Source of the DNA: Darksidea phi
Lineage: Eukaryota; Ascomycota; Dothideomycetes; Pleosporales; Lentitheciaceae
Direction: 5' to 3'
Assembly (NCBI GenBank): GCA_030770425.1
Contig: JASJFT010000024.1
Coordinates: 248,001 to 312,000, forward strand
DNA: 64,000 bases
Made by a program: the position numbers and the translations under genes. Positions 33,247 through 42,101 of the stretch are shown in pieces; position 1 is the first letter of the stretch, and each line of letters opens with the position of its first letter. The notes beneath the pieces were generated by a model. It was not told the origin of the DNA and ran no database searches. It was given only the letters and a program-made list of their open reading frames with translations.

Positions 33247-34149
33247 ATGTCGTTTCGGCCGCCGCCCATCCTCCGTTTCAGCCCTCGCGGCGGCACTCTC
33301 TCCACCTGGACCTGCCACTTATGCCTCTCGCAAACCGCCCGTCAAACCGGCCGCCGCCTCCCTCCTCGTTACGTCTCATTCTTCCACAGCTCCAGGCGAT
33401 ACCTGTCCGAAAGCCACCCCAACCACTACGACGCGCTGCAGCTCCCGCAATCCGCTTCTGCTGGAGACATTAAGCGTCAATTCTACACGCTCTCGAAGAA
33501 ACACCACCCCGACCGAAACCCAAACGACCCTACTGCAAGCACACGTTTCGTCACCATAAGCGAAGCCTACCACACGCTCTCTGTGCCCGAAAAGCGCGCC
33601 CACTACGATGCGCAGATCACACAATCAAAGGCCTCACCATGGGGAGGTGCGACCGGCCATCCGCAAGGATCGTATAGTAGTGCGAGTTTCGCGGGCTCGA
33701 GACCGGCGAGTGGCTTGAACAAGAAGCGGAGTACGTTTCGCGGGCCACCTCCCAGTTTCTACAAGAGTGGGGGTTATGGAAGACATGGGGCCAAAAGGGC
33801 TGAGTATGCACAACATCAACACGCTGGGGAGGCGAAGGGAGGGGGGGAAGCAGGCGCGGAGAGCTATGGTGGATTTGCTGGTTTCGGGCCGGGACAGATG
33901 AAGCAGGGCGATGAGGTGCCGCATTTCGACAACAGGCGGCATAAAGAGACGCTCGACCACGTCTACGAACACATTCAGTCTAGGCGAAGGCGGACGAGGA
34001 GGACTGAAATCTCCGAAGAGATAGATAGAGGCGGCATGCTGGTCAACTTTGTGCTCGTTGCCGGGGCGGTAGGGCTGATGGGATTGACCGTGAAGATCTT
34101 CGGCGACAACCATGAGAGCGTGAGGAAGAAGACGAATGAGGCTTCCTGA
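33247..34149 (+). CDS. J-domain (DnaJ/Hsp40) protein, probably mitochondrial membrane-anchored
   Basis: Single exon, 300 residues from the ATG at 33247. The N-terminal 55 residues are rich in Arg and Ser with no acidic residue (MSFRPPPILRFSPRGG...), resembling a mitochondrial targeting sequence. The J domain spans about residues 59-125 with NHYDALQLPQSASAGDIKRQFYTLSKKHHPDRNP; the HPD tripeptide (87-89) that stimulates Hsp70 ATPase is intact. A Gly/Ser-rich linker follows, then a basic helix (HIQSRRRRTRRTEISEE) and a single predicted membrane segment near the C-terminus (GGMLVNFVLVAGAVGLMGLTV). There is no zinc-finger or CTD substrate-binding domain, so it is a type III J-protein. The frame is open upstream of 33247 because of the divergent promoter composition, but that ATG fits the targeting signal best. 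Confidence 0.85.
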   Translation: MSFRPPPILRFSPRGGTLSTWTCHLCLSQTARQTGRRLPPRYVSFFHSSRRYLSESHPNHYDALQLPQSASAGDIKRQFYTLSKKHHPDRNPNDPTASTRFVTISEAYHTLSVPEKRAHYDAQITQSKASPWGGATGHPQGSYSSASFAGSRPASGLNKKRSTFRGPPPSFYKSGGYGRHGAKRAEYAQHQHAGEAKGGGEAGAESYGGFAGFGPGQMKQGDEVPHFDNRRHKETLDHVYEHIQSRRRRTRRTEISEEIDRGGMLVNFVLVAGAVGLMGLTVKIFGDNHESVRKKTNEAS

Positions 34150-34471
34150 TGCAACGGGGCCACCTATGCTTCGGCTGGCGTATTCCTCTCCGAGAGACGT
34201 TGGCCTGCCTGATTGTAGACATGTACGAAACACGTAGCACTCAAAGACACTACTACCAACAAGACGCCGTGAGCTGAAGGTGGACAAAGGCGAATTCTCA
34301 GATATGCATTGAGACAAGTTGTTGTACATGCCAAAAGCCATAGTACATCCGCTCATGCGCGTCGCATCGAGTAGAGAAGAAGAGGCTGACTCGCTATAGA
34401 ACCCAAATAATGTGAATCTAGAAACCACCGCGCTCTCTTCCACTGTCCACTTTTCCACCGAATTCAAGCGC

Positions 34472-35742
34472 TTAACCTTCAAAGGTGAAGCTGGTGCCGA
34501 GCTTGTGCCCAGCCTCGTTCAGCTTCTGGGTATCAAAGGAGCCGCCAACGCCGAAGATCAGGCCGCTGTTGACCTTGGTGTTGTAGGCTAGGGACGCAAT
34601 ACCGGTATTGTTGATCTTGGCCTATACAATAATCAAAGGTTGTTCAGAAATGTACACTGAGGGAAAGTTTGTACCTTGGCGAAAGACGCAGGGTCGATCA
34701 TGTATTTTGCAGCAAGCTCAAGGCCGACAGCAGAGTTTGACTTTGCGTCCCAGGTTGCCTTGGCACCGGCCTCGACGGCTGAGTTGACCTTTTGGTAGTA
34801 GGCGGCGCTGAACATGCTGAGGGAGTTGGTGGCAGTGATAGCGGCGTTGTAAACGGGAGTAGTGTAGCCGACGGCAGCGGAGTACTTGGTGATGGCTGCT
34901 TTCTGCACATCGTAACCGACCTCACCACCGACGAGGAAGCCCTCGTGGCTCAGGACGGCATCAGCGACAGCGCTAACGGCGCCGCTGGCCTGGAGGTCGG
35001 CGAAGACACGGCCGTGGAAGTTGTTTTGCTTGAAGAAGAAGTTGGCCTTTTGACCCTTGTTGCCGGCATTGGGGTTGAAGTTGGAGAGGAACTCGGTCTT
35101 CAGGCCGGAGGTGATGGTATCATTCAGCTCAACCTTGGTAGACAAAAGGTTGGCCGTGTTCCACGACTGGGTGATGCTGATGCCTGTCCGGCGTCTCGTC
35201 AGCATCTGTACCGCAATACCCGTTTGTGCGTAGCTGCCAGGGGGTTCTGCGTAGTGATATATATACGGAGTAATGTATCTGTTACGACCGACGTGGACGG
35301 GAACAGGGACATGGAGACTGTAATGAGAGAGTGTAGTACCGTTGGCGAGCGCCTTCTTGCCCTCGAGCTGTCACAACAGTTAGCGCAACCCGCAGAGCAG
35401 ATCCAGAAGGATATCGGCTTACAGAGAGAGGGAAAGCTCCATCATGCGCCGAAGTGCCCTTGGCGGTAAAGTTGACACCGTTGGGGGCCTTCAGCTTGAC
35501 CTCAAGGGCAGCTACACAGGGTTCAGCGATGGCAATGGCAGCCCAATGGGTATGTCCGACCTGCGGCGGCGTGGTAGAAGTCCTTGTTGATGAGCTGAGC
35601 GATGGAAAAGTCAGCAATGCACCACTCGAGAGCTCCGCACCGGCGCAGAACCTACGTCGTTGGAGGGCTTCGCAATGTCGCTGAAGGCTGGCGGCGGCGC
35701 CTTGAAGACAACCGGGCTCTGGACTTTGACGTGTTCGGCCAT
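34472..35742 (-). CDS. por1: Mitochondrial outer-membrane porin (VDAC)
   Basis: Six exons: 35742-35656, 35594-35561, 35511-35423, 35367-35340 (28 bp), 35183-34675 and 34621-34472, giving 298 residues; all phases agree. It forms the 19-strand beta-barrel channel that passes ATP, ADP and metabolites across the outer mitochondrial membrane. Family landmarks are PAFSDIAKPSND-LINKDFYH (N-terminal helix), EGKKALANG-ISITQSWNTANLL, FKQNNFHGRVFADL, HEGFLVGGEVGYDVQKAAITKYSAAVGY, FSAAYYQKVNSAVEAGAKATWD, GLELAAKYMIDPASFAK and the C-terminal strand GSFDTQKLNEAGHKLGTSFTFEG. The N-terminus MAEHVKVQSPVVFKAPP adds about 15 residues before the usual porin start, see findings. The multi-intron structure is typical of fungal porins. 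Confidence 0.96.
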
Positions 35743-36673
35743 GATGGAGAAGGTATGCGGTAGGTAGAGAGAGAGAGGGGAAGAATGGAGTGTGTTGTGT
35801 GTTGATGGAAGATAAGTTTTGCGGAGGACGAAAACAACGCAGCCAGAAGATGTCGCAAAGCTAAAGGAGTCGCCGCGGGTTTTTCCGGGCCGGTGCTTAG
35901 TCTCGTCCGCCACACAGCCGAAAACGTGGGATGTCGCTCTCCTTGGCAGTAACGTCAGGCGGGATGCCCCATCGTTCGCCATCTAAGATAATACGGTTTG
36001 CGGCATCCAGACAATTCGCCATGTCCGCTCGCGACTCAACGTCTAGCCGACGGGAAGTTCAGCGTGCAGATGCTAGACGAAGTATGGTCCGGATAGGTCT
36101 ATCGTACTACTGGATACCTCGCCTGCAAGGCCGAGACCATACGATATCTACTGCATGGTCAATGACTAGGCGCCCACGAATGGAGGCGATCAGGGCCCCC
36201 CGTTACTCCTTCGCGATCGACTTGGCCACGTTGAACTAAGTAGAGCGCAAAGAGCTGCGCTCGTTCGTGTCCACCTTAGAAGGCAACATGCCTGATCCGC
36301 AAGGAGAGAACATAGCGTCCTAAAGAACGAGTGCTGTCAAAGCATTGAGCGTCGCCGAGGTGATTGTCTAACAGCTTGGCCGGCCAAAACGAGTAAACGT
36401 GGCCATGGCATCTGTAAGGCCTCACACGCTGGTGAATAGTCCGATCAAGCCAAGAGGGTAGAAAAAACGAACTTGGATACATGCCGGTTTTGCCAAGACA
36501 TTCTGCCACCGCCTTCTTCGGTGACAGCATAGCTCCGCCTGCATCCTGTCCACGCCGACCTGGGGTACATTCGCTGGCAGCTTTGGTACAAGTCTCTACC
36601 CTGTCTGGTGAGTCGCAAGCTTCTATATCTTTTTCTTGTTCCGAAACCCCAAAATCGGTGCGCAACTTCGGCA
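35743..36673. promoter_or_regulatory. Divergent intergenic region between porin and VPS29
   Basis: This 931-bp interval contains the porin and VPS29 promoters. Immediately upstream of the porin start (about 35765-35780 on the plus strand) is a GA-repeat tract, agagagagaggg. No gene or RNA is recognised in the remainder. Confidence 0.45.
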
Positions 36674-37484
36674 ATGGCATCGCGACTGGTGCTGGTGTTA
36701 GGTGACCTCTTCATACCAGATCGAGCTCCGGTAAGGTCCCACCCGGGCAGCGCATAAAGCTAGACCTCACAACTTACAGGTAACATAGGACATACCGACC
36801 AAGGTACGCTTCTCTTCCGACCTACCTTGGTCCCAACAACGATGCCCGCGCCTACCGCACCGTCTAACCCCTACAACATAGTTCAAGAAGCTCCTCGCTC
36901 CTGGCAAAATCGGCCAAATTCTCTGTCTTGGCAACATAACGGACAAAGAGACGTACGAATTCCTTCGCGGCATTGCGCCAGACCTGCACATGGTGAAAGG
37001 CGACTTCGACGTAGAAGCACCCAACCTCGCCCTCTCAAAGGTAGTCACCCACGGTTCGCTACGCATAGGCTTCACGCATGGACATACCATCATACCGCCC
37101 GGCGATGGCGACAGCTTGTTGATCGCCGCGCGACAGATGGACGTGGATATCTTGCTGTGGGGAGGCACGCACAAGTTCGAGGCGTACGAGATGGAGGGCA
37201 AGTTCTTTGTTAATCCAGGGAGTGCGACGGGGGCTATGACGACGGGGTGGTGGACTGAAGAGGAAGAACCTACGCCTAGCTTCGTACTGATGGATGTGAG
37301 TCTCGCCCGGTGCCACCCACGGGAGTGGATGTACAAGTGTTGCCAGAGCGGGCTAACAGCGACATAGGTGCAAGGAGATGTCCTCGTGCTGTACGTGTAC
37401 CAGTTGCGGAAGGACGCAAATGGCGGGGAAACGGTTGCGGTGGAGAAGGTCTCATTCCGGAAGAACGGCGGTGGGGTATCATAG
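36674..37484 (+). CDS. vps29: Retromer subunit VPS29
   Basis: Four exons: 36674-36730, 36789-36803 (15 bp), 36882-37295 and 37368-37484, giving 200 residues. The first two introns are 58 and 78 bp, and the micro-exon supplies DIPTK so that the protein reads [36 protein letters not shown], matching the Vps29 family. The fold is that of a metallophosphoesterase with [32 protein letters not shown] and WGGTHKFEAYE. Vps29 binds Vps35 in the retromer and recycles cargo from endosomes to the Golgi; the metal site in the family is a protein-binding surface rather than an active phosphatase. The ending VSFRKNGGGVS is a little longer than minimal. Confidence 0.93.
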
Positions 37485-37821
37485 AAGAGCTGCCTGAAGT
37501 GGCTGTATGCGGCTCACGCCCATGCACACTACGAGAAATTTTCAATCGTCTCATAGGATCATAATCATGACGTTGCACTCGAGTTTCTGAATGCTGTATC
37601 ACGGTCGTCTTACAAGGGGTGGGGCGGTTTGTGCGGCTTCCTGCTTCGACATTATATTTGTGTCGCATTACTTATTCTTAATTTAGCTGCCCACGGTCTA
37701 TTCGCTTACCCCGCATTTTTTATTACCTTCAGCAGGAGTACAGGCTATGTTACAGACCGGTGAGACGCTGTGTCACGCACCGTCAAGGTTTCTCGCCTTG
37801 CACTGCGTGAGATGCATACCG
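37485..37821. other. Intergenic, convergent 3' regions
   Basis: A 337-bp stretch between the convergent VPS29 and bisphosphate nucleotidase genes. It appears to contain only 3' untranslated sequence. Confidence 0.5.
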
Positions 37822-38952
37822 TCACCGAGTCCTCCGCTCCAGGACCTCTTTCACGACCCGGTGGACGTCTTGGAATGGCCCGGGCATCGAGGCTACCATG
37901 CCGAAATTTCGGGAACCCTCTATCAATCTCCCGTGGGAGAAGTCGATATCGCCACCGTCAATGTCTTTGATTACCCCTCCCGCTTCTTGGAAGAGCAATT
38001 GTCCACCAGCGTGATCCCAAACATGGGTATATCTATCTCTACTTTTGGGTAATCGCAACATGACGTCGGTAGCTCCAAGTGCAAGTGCAACATACTTCAT
38101 CTGCTGGCTCCAGATGACCGTGCCCGGCCACTTTGCCCCTAGGGCTTCAGCAACAGCTTGATGCTCGGATTGCGACAGTGACGTCTTGCCGAGTGTGGCC
38201 TCGATGAAGTCGAGATTACTCAACGGCTTGGTGGCATGCTGCTGATGCTCGATGCGTTGTGGATTCCCAATACCATCGGCATGCATACTCCGCGCACAGG
38301 TGCCTTGACCTTTGATTGCAGAGAGCACAAGGCCGTGGCCAGCCTTGTCGACCGAATCCTCGTGGATCCTGGTCTGGCCGATGGGACTTTGGGTGTCGAA
38401 GGCAAGATTGGGACACCCTATGACGCCGACTTGCTGCACGCCGTCGACGAGTAAAGAGAGGCAAACGGCATACTGATTCCCCGTCATGAAAGTAGCGGTC
38501 CCATCAACGGGATCCATAATCCAAACCCTTCCTTCGGCCGTCCGCTCGTTCGTCCCGAGGTCGATGATGTCGAGCATTTCGTTCTTGCTTGCGGGGAACC
38601 TCAGGGCCCCATCGGCCCTGCTCTCGCTCTTCAGCCGCACGTACGGCACGTCGCTGAATTGAGAACTCGCCTGTCGCACAAGCGCCCACACGCGGTTTGC
38701 AAGGTCCTCATTCTCCCGAAGCTGTGCCGCGCTTTCTTCGCCGAGGAAGGAGTCGGACGGGTACACGGCATGCAAGGCGGCGATGATGAGGGCCTGGGCG
38801 GCGAAGTCGGCTACCGTCACTGGGGAGTCATCGGCTTTTGTTTCGGCCTCGACGTTGTTTTGCAAGGAGCGGAGGACTGATTTTGTGAGGAGCGAGGCGG
38901 CGTGAACTATGCGTAGGGCAAGTGCCAGCTCTTCCGCGTAGGGTGTTGACAT
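37822..38952 (-). CDS. met22: 3'(2'),5'-bisphosphate nucleotidase (HAL2/MET22)
   Basis: Single exon, 376 residues from the ATG at 38952, close to the 357 of yeast Met22. It belongs to the lithium-sensitive inositol-monophosphatase superfamily. Magnesium-site motifs are complete: DSPVTVADFAAQAL, FLGEES, WIMDPVDGTATFMTGNQYAVCL and WDHAGGQLLFQEAGG. The N-terminal helix YAEELALALRIVHAASLLTKSV and GVIGCPNL are typical of the PAP-phosphatase branch rather than inositol monophosphatase. The enzyme removes the 3' phosphate from 3'-phosphoadenosine 5'-phosphate, the by-product of sulfate assimilation, preventing its build-up; it is the salt-toxicity target for lithium and sodium. Domain motifs are intact. 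Confidence 0.92.
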   Translation of the reverse strand: MSTPYAEELALALRIVHAASLLTKSVLRSLQNNVEAETKADDSPVTVADFAAQALIIAALHAVYPSDSFLGEESAAQLRENEDLANRVWALVRQASSQFSDVPYVRLKSESRADGALRFPASKNEMLDIIDLGTNERTAEGRVWIMDPVDGTATFMTGNQYAVCLSLLVDGVQQVGVIGCPNLAFDTQSPIGQTRIHEDSVDKAGHGLVLSAIKGQGTCARSMHADGIGNPQRIEHQQHATKPLSNLDFIEATLGKTSLSQSEHQAVAEALGAKWPGTVIWSQQMKYVALALGATDVMLRLPKSRDRYTHVWDHAGGQLLFQEAGGVIKDIDGGDIDFSHGRLIEGSRNFGMVASMPGPFQDVHRVVKEVLERRTR

Positions 38953-39810
38953 GATGTCTTTTGGCGTGGTTGTGTGCTCTTCAAGCTCCGCCGTCGTCGA
39001 TTGCGGTCCAGGTGCAGTTGCGGTGTCGGAACGGAATCGGTAACCGAGAGGAATTGCACATGGGGCGGTCGGAGGCTATTCTTGGCCCTTGCGGCTCGCT
39101 CCTCCTCTGCCATCTCCACTCTTCCAGCCCGCCCCAAGTCGGGAGATAGCGTGCGGGTTCGGAGGACGGACGGGCCGGGGGGGCTTGGGAGACGTTCATC
39201 CTCGTCGCTGGAGGTGGGCTCGGGGCGAGGAGATGCTGGCCTGGGCGCGGTTGGCGACTGACTGGGCGCGGTCACACGGCGTTTGTTGAACTTGTTGAAC
39301 GCAAGCATGCATGCAGGAGGCGCGCCTTTTGTGTGTAGATTAGGCACTCAATGCGTGCATTGAATATCCAGAGCACCAGGTCCCGCAAACGCGCATGTAC
39401 GAGCTTTCGATATTGCAGCGCAATATGCATGCATTATATTCGTTGGGGCTTGTCTGCATGCTTGAGGGGGCATGCGAGATGATGCAGCAGCGGGATAGCG
39501 CTCGGAGACGATACAGTCTACGCGATGCTCGCGGCACCGGCGACGAGGCTGGAGCTCCGCCAACAGTTTCAAGAATATCGATAGTTCTGTGGACGCATGG
39601 TTCTGCTGCTGGCGTCTGTTACGTTTTCCGAAGGCGCCCTTGATCCGTATCGAGACTGGCGGCCGCGGGTTATTGTGGGGAAGTCAAGCCACCGGATCCT
39701 GCGAGCGCTAGCGCCGTGATTGGCTCTGTGCGTCCATGGCGTTGTTGTCTTACATGTCGCACAGTGCCTTGGATTGCGTGCTGTGGGAGGCGCACTCGTT
39801 CGCCAGCCGC

Positions 39811-39876
39811 AGGACGGTTGCAAGACGGCGAAAGACGGCGCAGGACGATGCAGGACGACTGCAGGACGGTTGCAGA
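39811..39876. repeat. Degenerate GCAGGACG-type minisatellite
   Basis: Imperfect copies of a unit like GCAGGACGNT / AAGACGGCG follow each other several times across these 65 bp. Units vary by one or two bases. It is non-coding as far as can be seen. Confidence 0.5.
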
Positions 39877-40260
39877 ACGAAGATAAGGACCCATTGCCGT
39901 GCCATTCCTGCAGAGGGGCTTCCAGACCAGATGGAGAGGGCGGGAGGCTGCACGAGGCAAACGTGGGGGTTCGCCACCCGTTGGTCCGTGCCAGCCCGCA
40001 CGTCGCTAGCAAATGGCAGCCGAACCTCGCCTGCAAGTCACCCCAATGGCGTTTGCTGCCCCAAGCCTCCGATGGGCCGCTGCGGAATGCACCCAGCAGC
40101 GAGCATGAATGGTCATTTCGCTTGACGCTGCAGACGGCAGACACAGCGCGTCGTCGATGTCGAACTGGGACGGACTATGGGCGGGCATGCCAACCGGACG
40201 GAACAGGCGTTCTGCGTGCGAGCCGTGGACATGCTTGTCCTGGGCGGACCCCTTGGACGA

Positions 40261-40300
40261 GCAGCGAGGCAGCGAGGCAGCGAGGCAGCGAGGCAGCGAG
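40261..40300. repeat. Perfect 8-bp tandem repeat, five copies
   Basis: The octamer GCAGCGAG is repeated five times without a mismatch and is followed by a diverged unit GCACCGCG. Because 8 is not a multiple of 3, repeat-number change would shift any reading frame, which argues against coding function. Confidence 0.85.
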
Positions 40301-41609
40301 GCACCGCGGTTCCAGGTGGTTCTGTCGCGCCCTGATTCCGACCGAAGCACCACGGCTGGAGGCCCGCCAGCGTGCAGCGAGCCACAGGAACGCCTCGATG
40401 CGCAGCAAAATCGTGCCGGCCAGAAGCGCAGTCTCGGCCTCGCGGCATACGGAGGCCTGGTTATGGCGAAAGCTTGCCGTCGTCGGTTGCAACGAGGCAC
40501 TTGGACTTGAGCAGGGTGTCCGTTTGGCATGCTACAGTCCACGGCGGCAGGGCTGAGACGACTGCCCAGCGCCCCTGCGTTCAGCGCTCACCGTGGCCAA
40601 AACCGCGCGGATCGAGCAGCCATTGGCCTCAGGAATGGGGCGGGCTTGCGCACGGCGAGCAGCAGCAGCCATGGCCCATCGGATCCTAGGTGATGCGCAG
40701 CAGGCGCTTGGCGAGCACGGCAGCGCGACCCTCGCTTGCGACTACAGTAGGGACGAGGCAGGCATGCGCAGCCTTTTGCACCCATGACCGCTGAAACCGA
40801 TATCCCGCGGTTCCCATTTCGGGCCATGGCCTTCGCAATCAGCTAGGCCCGTACCTACGTCCACGCCATGGTCATCCGGCGCAGGGCCTGTCTGGTGACT
40901 AGCGCGCCGCGTTCTGCTCGGCCCTTGGGGGGGGAGGGGGGAGCTCGTCGTCATCCAGGAGGTTGGCGTCGCTATCAACGCGCAGCAGCGGCGGCAGCAA
41001 CAGCAACAGCGGGGCCTGGTGTCACAAGGGAAAAGCTGTCGCGCGCAGATCGGCTGATACTTGCCCCACGCAAGAGCGAAATGCTCCCCCCCTCCCCCCC
41101 ATGGCCCAGCGAATGCCCGGCGAATGGCGGGCGTTCACAGCGCTGGCCGCGCCAGTTCGCCGCGGCGTGCACGGTTGCGCGCGGCCTGGCGAGCGAGGGC
41201 TGCCCCGAGTGGTGGTGAGGGGCGGCGTGCGAGGGGCGGCGTGCGAGGGGCGAGGGGGCAGGTGCGACGGGTTGGCGCCGTGTGCGGTTTAAGGAAAGCG
41301 CGGCTGCAACAAAAACAACCAGCCGACGCCCGCCGTGCACGGCCCTTCTCCAGGTGCGGAGATGCGTGGATGCGTGGGACAACAACCCTGCGCTTCGCTG
41401 GTGTGTGCCTGGCCGCCTGCTCTTAAGACGATCCCCATCGCCCGCTTCCCGTCTCCACACCACGCTGCCCCCGTCTGCTGGTCCCTCCCGCCCGCCCTTC
41501 AGCATTCCATGACTCTTGTCTGAACCCACATCTCCCCTCTTCAACGAGCACTGCTCGTCGCCCCATATCGCTCCCCCTCTTGACCCGCCTGCCTCCAGCG
41601 CCTCTTGCC

Positions 41610-42101
41610 ATGGCTTCGCAGATGGAATGGTCGCCGGACTTCTGCCTCTCCTGCGACCGCCAGATAGCAGAGGGCGGTGCCTACTGCTCGCAGGCGTGTC
41701 GGCTGGCCGAGATGGAGAAGGCTGGCACCGCCGAGCCCCAGACCCCCTCGCAGCTCTCGTCGTCTGCATCCTCGGCGACCTCGGCCAACGGCTTCTACCT
41801 CCCGCCAGCCGTGAACTTCTCCGCATACAAGTCACCGACACCCTCGAGCGGCTTTGAAACGGGACACTCCCCACCGCACTACCCCAACGGCTACTACCAT
41901 CCGGCCAACGCCGGCGCGCACTGTGCTCCACCGACGGCGTCGACGCAGCCGCGAAGCCTCACGCCTTCTTCGTCCCGATCGTCGCTGGCTTCTACCGCCT
42001 CCCAAGCAGCACCGGGCATCTCGGCACAAGCAGCAAGCCAGCTCAACAACTACGTCCGCTCGTTCGACCAGGTCCGCGAGTACCGGAGGCGGTTGACGTA
42101 G
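41610..42101 (+). CDS. ECL1-like small Cys protein (life-span regulatory factor family)
   Basis: Single exon, 163 residues from the ATG at 41610; upstream in-frame sequence lacks a better start. The N-terminus has the pattern FCLSCDRQ...AYCSQACRLAEMEKAG, that is CxxC followed about 14 residues later by CxxxC in a YCSxxCR context, which matches the small fungal Ecl1 domain. Ecl1 family proteins extend chronological life span in fission yeast and respond to nutrient (sulfur, zinc) limitation; their biochemistry is not settled. The remaining 120 residues are Ser/Pro/Ala-rich and disordered, ending in a short conserved-looking helix, VRSFDQVREYRRRL. The Cys cluster is suited to binding zinc, which is an inference. 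Confidence 0.68.
   Translation: MASQMEWSPDFCLSCDRQIAEGGAYCSQACRLAEMEKAGTAEPQTPSQLSSSASSATSANGFYLPPAVNFSAYKSPTPSSGFETGHSPPHYPNGYYHPANAGAHCAPPTASTQPRSLTPSSSRSSLASTASQAAPGISAQAASQLNNYVRSFDQVREYRRRLT

Larger units (their letters stand above)
38953..41609. other. Long GC-rich gene-free interval
   Basis: No credible gene is visible in about 2.65 kb. Many overlapping long open frames occur on both strands because the DNA is GC-rich, but they have skewed Arg/Ala/Gly composition and no domain. It contains two short tandem-repeat patches, listed separately, and the promoter and leader of the ECL1-like gene at its right end (a pyrimidine-rich stretch from about 41390). Confidence 0.5.

Noticed and set aside
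39720..40556. Long plus-strand open frame of 278 codons in the GC-rich interval
   Set aside because: Other long frames overlap it on both strands, its composition is skewed to Arg, Gly and Ala, it runs through the 8-bp tandem repeat, and no domain is visible. It is a composition artefact.
40975..41931. Minus-strand open frame of 318 codons
   Set aside because: It overlaps the ECL1-like coding sequence on the opposite strand and has Arg/Ser/Gly-biased composition without any recognisable motif.
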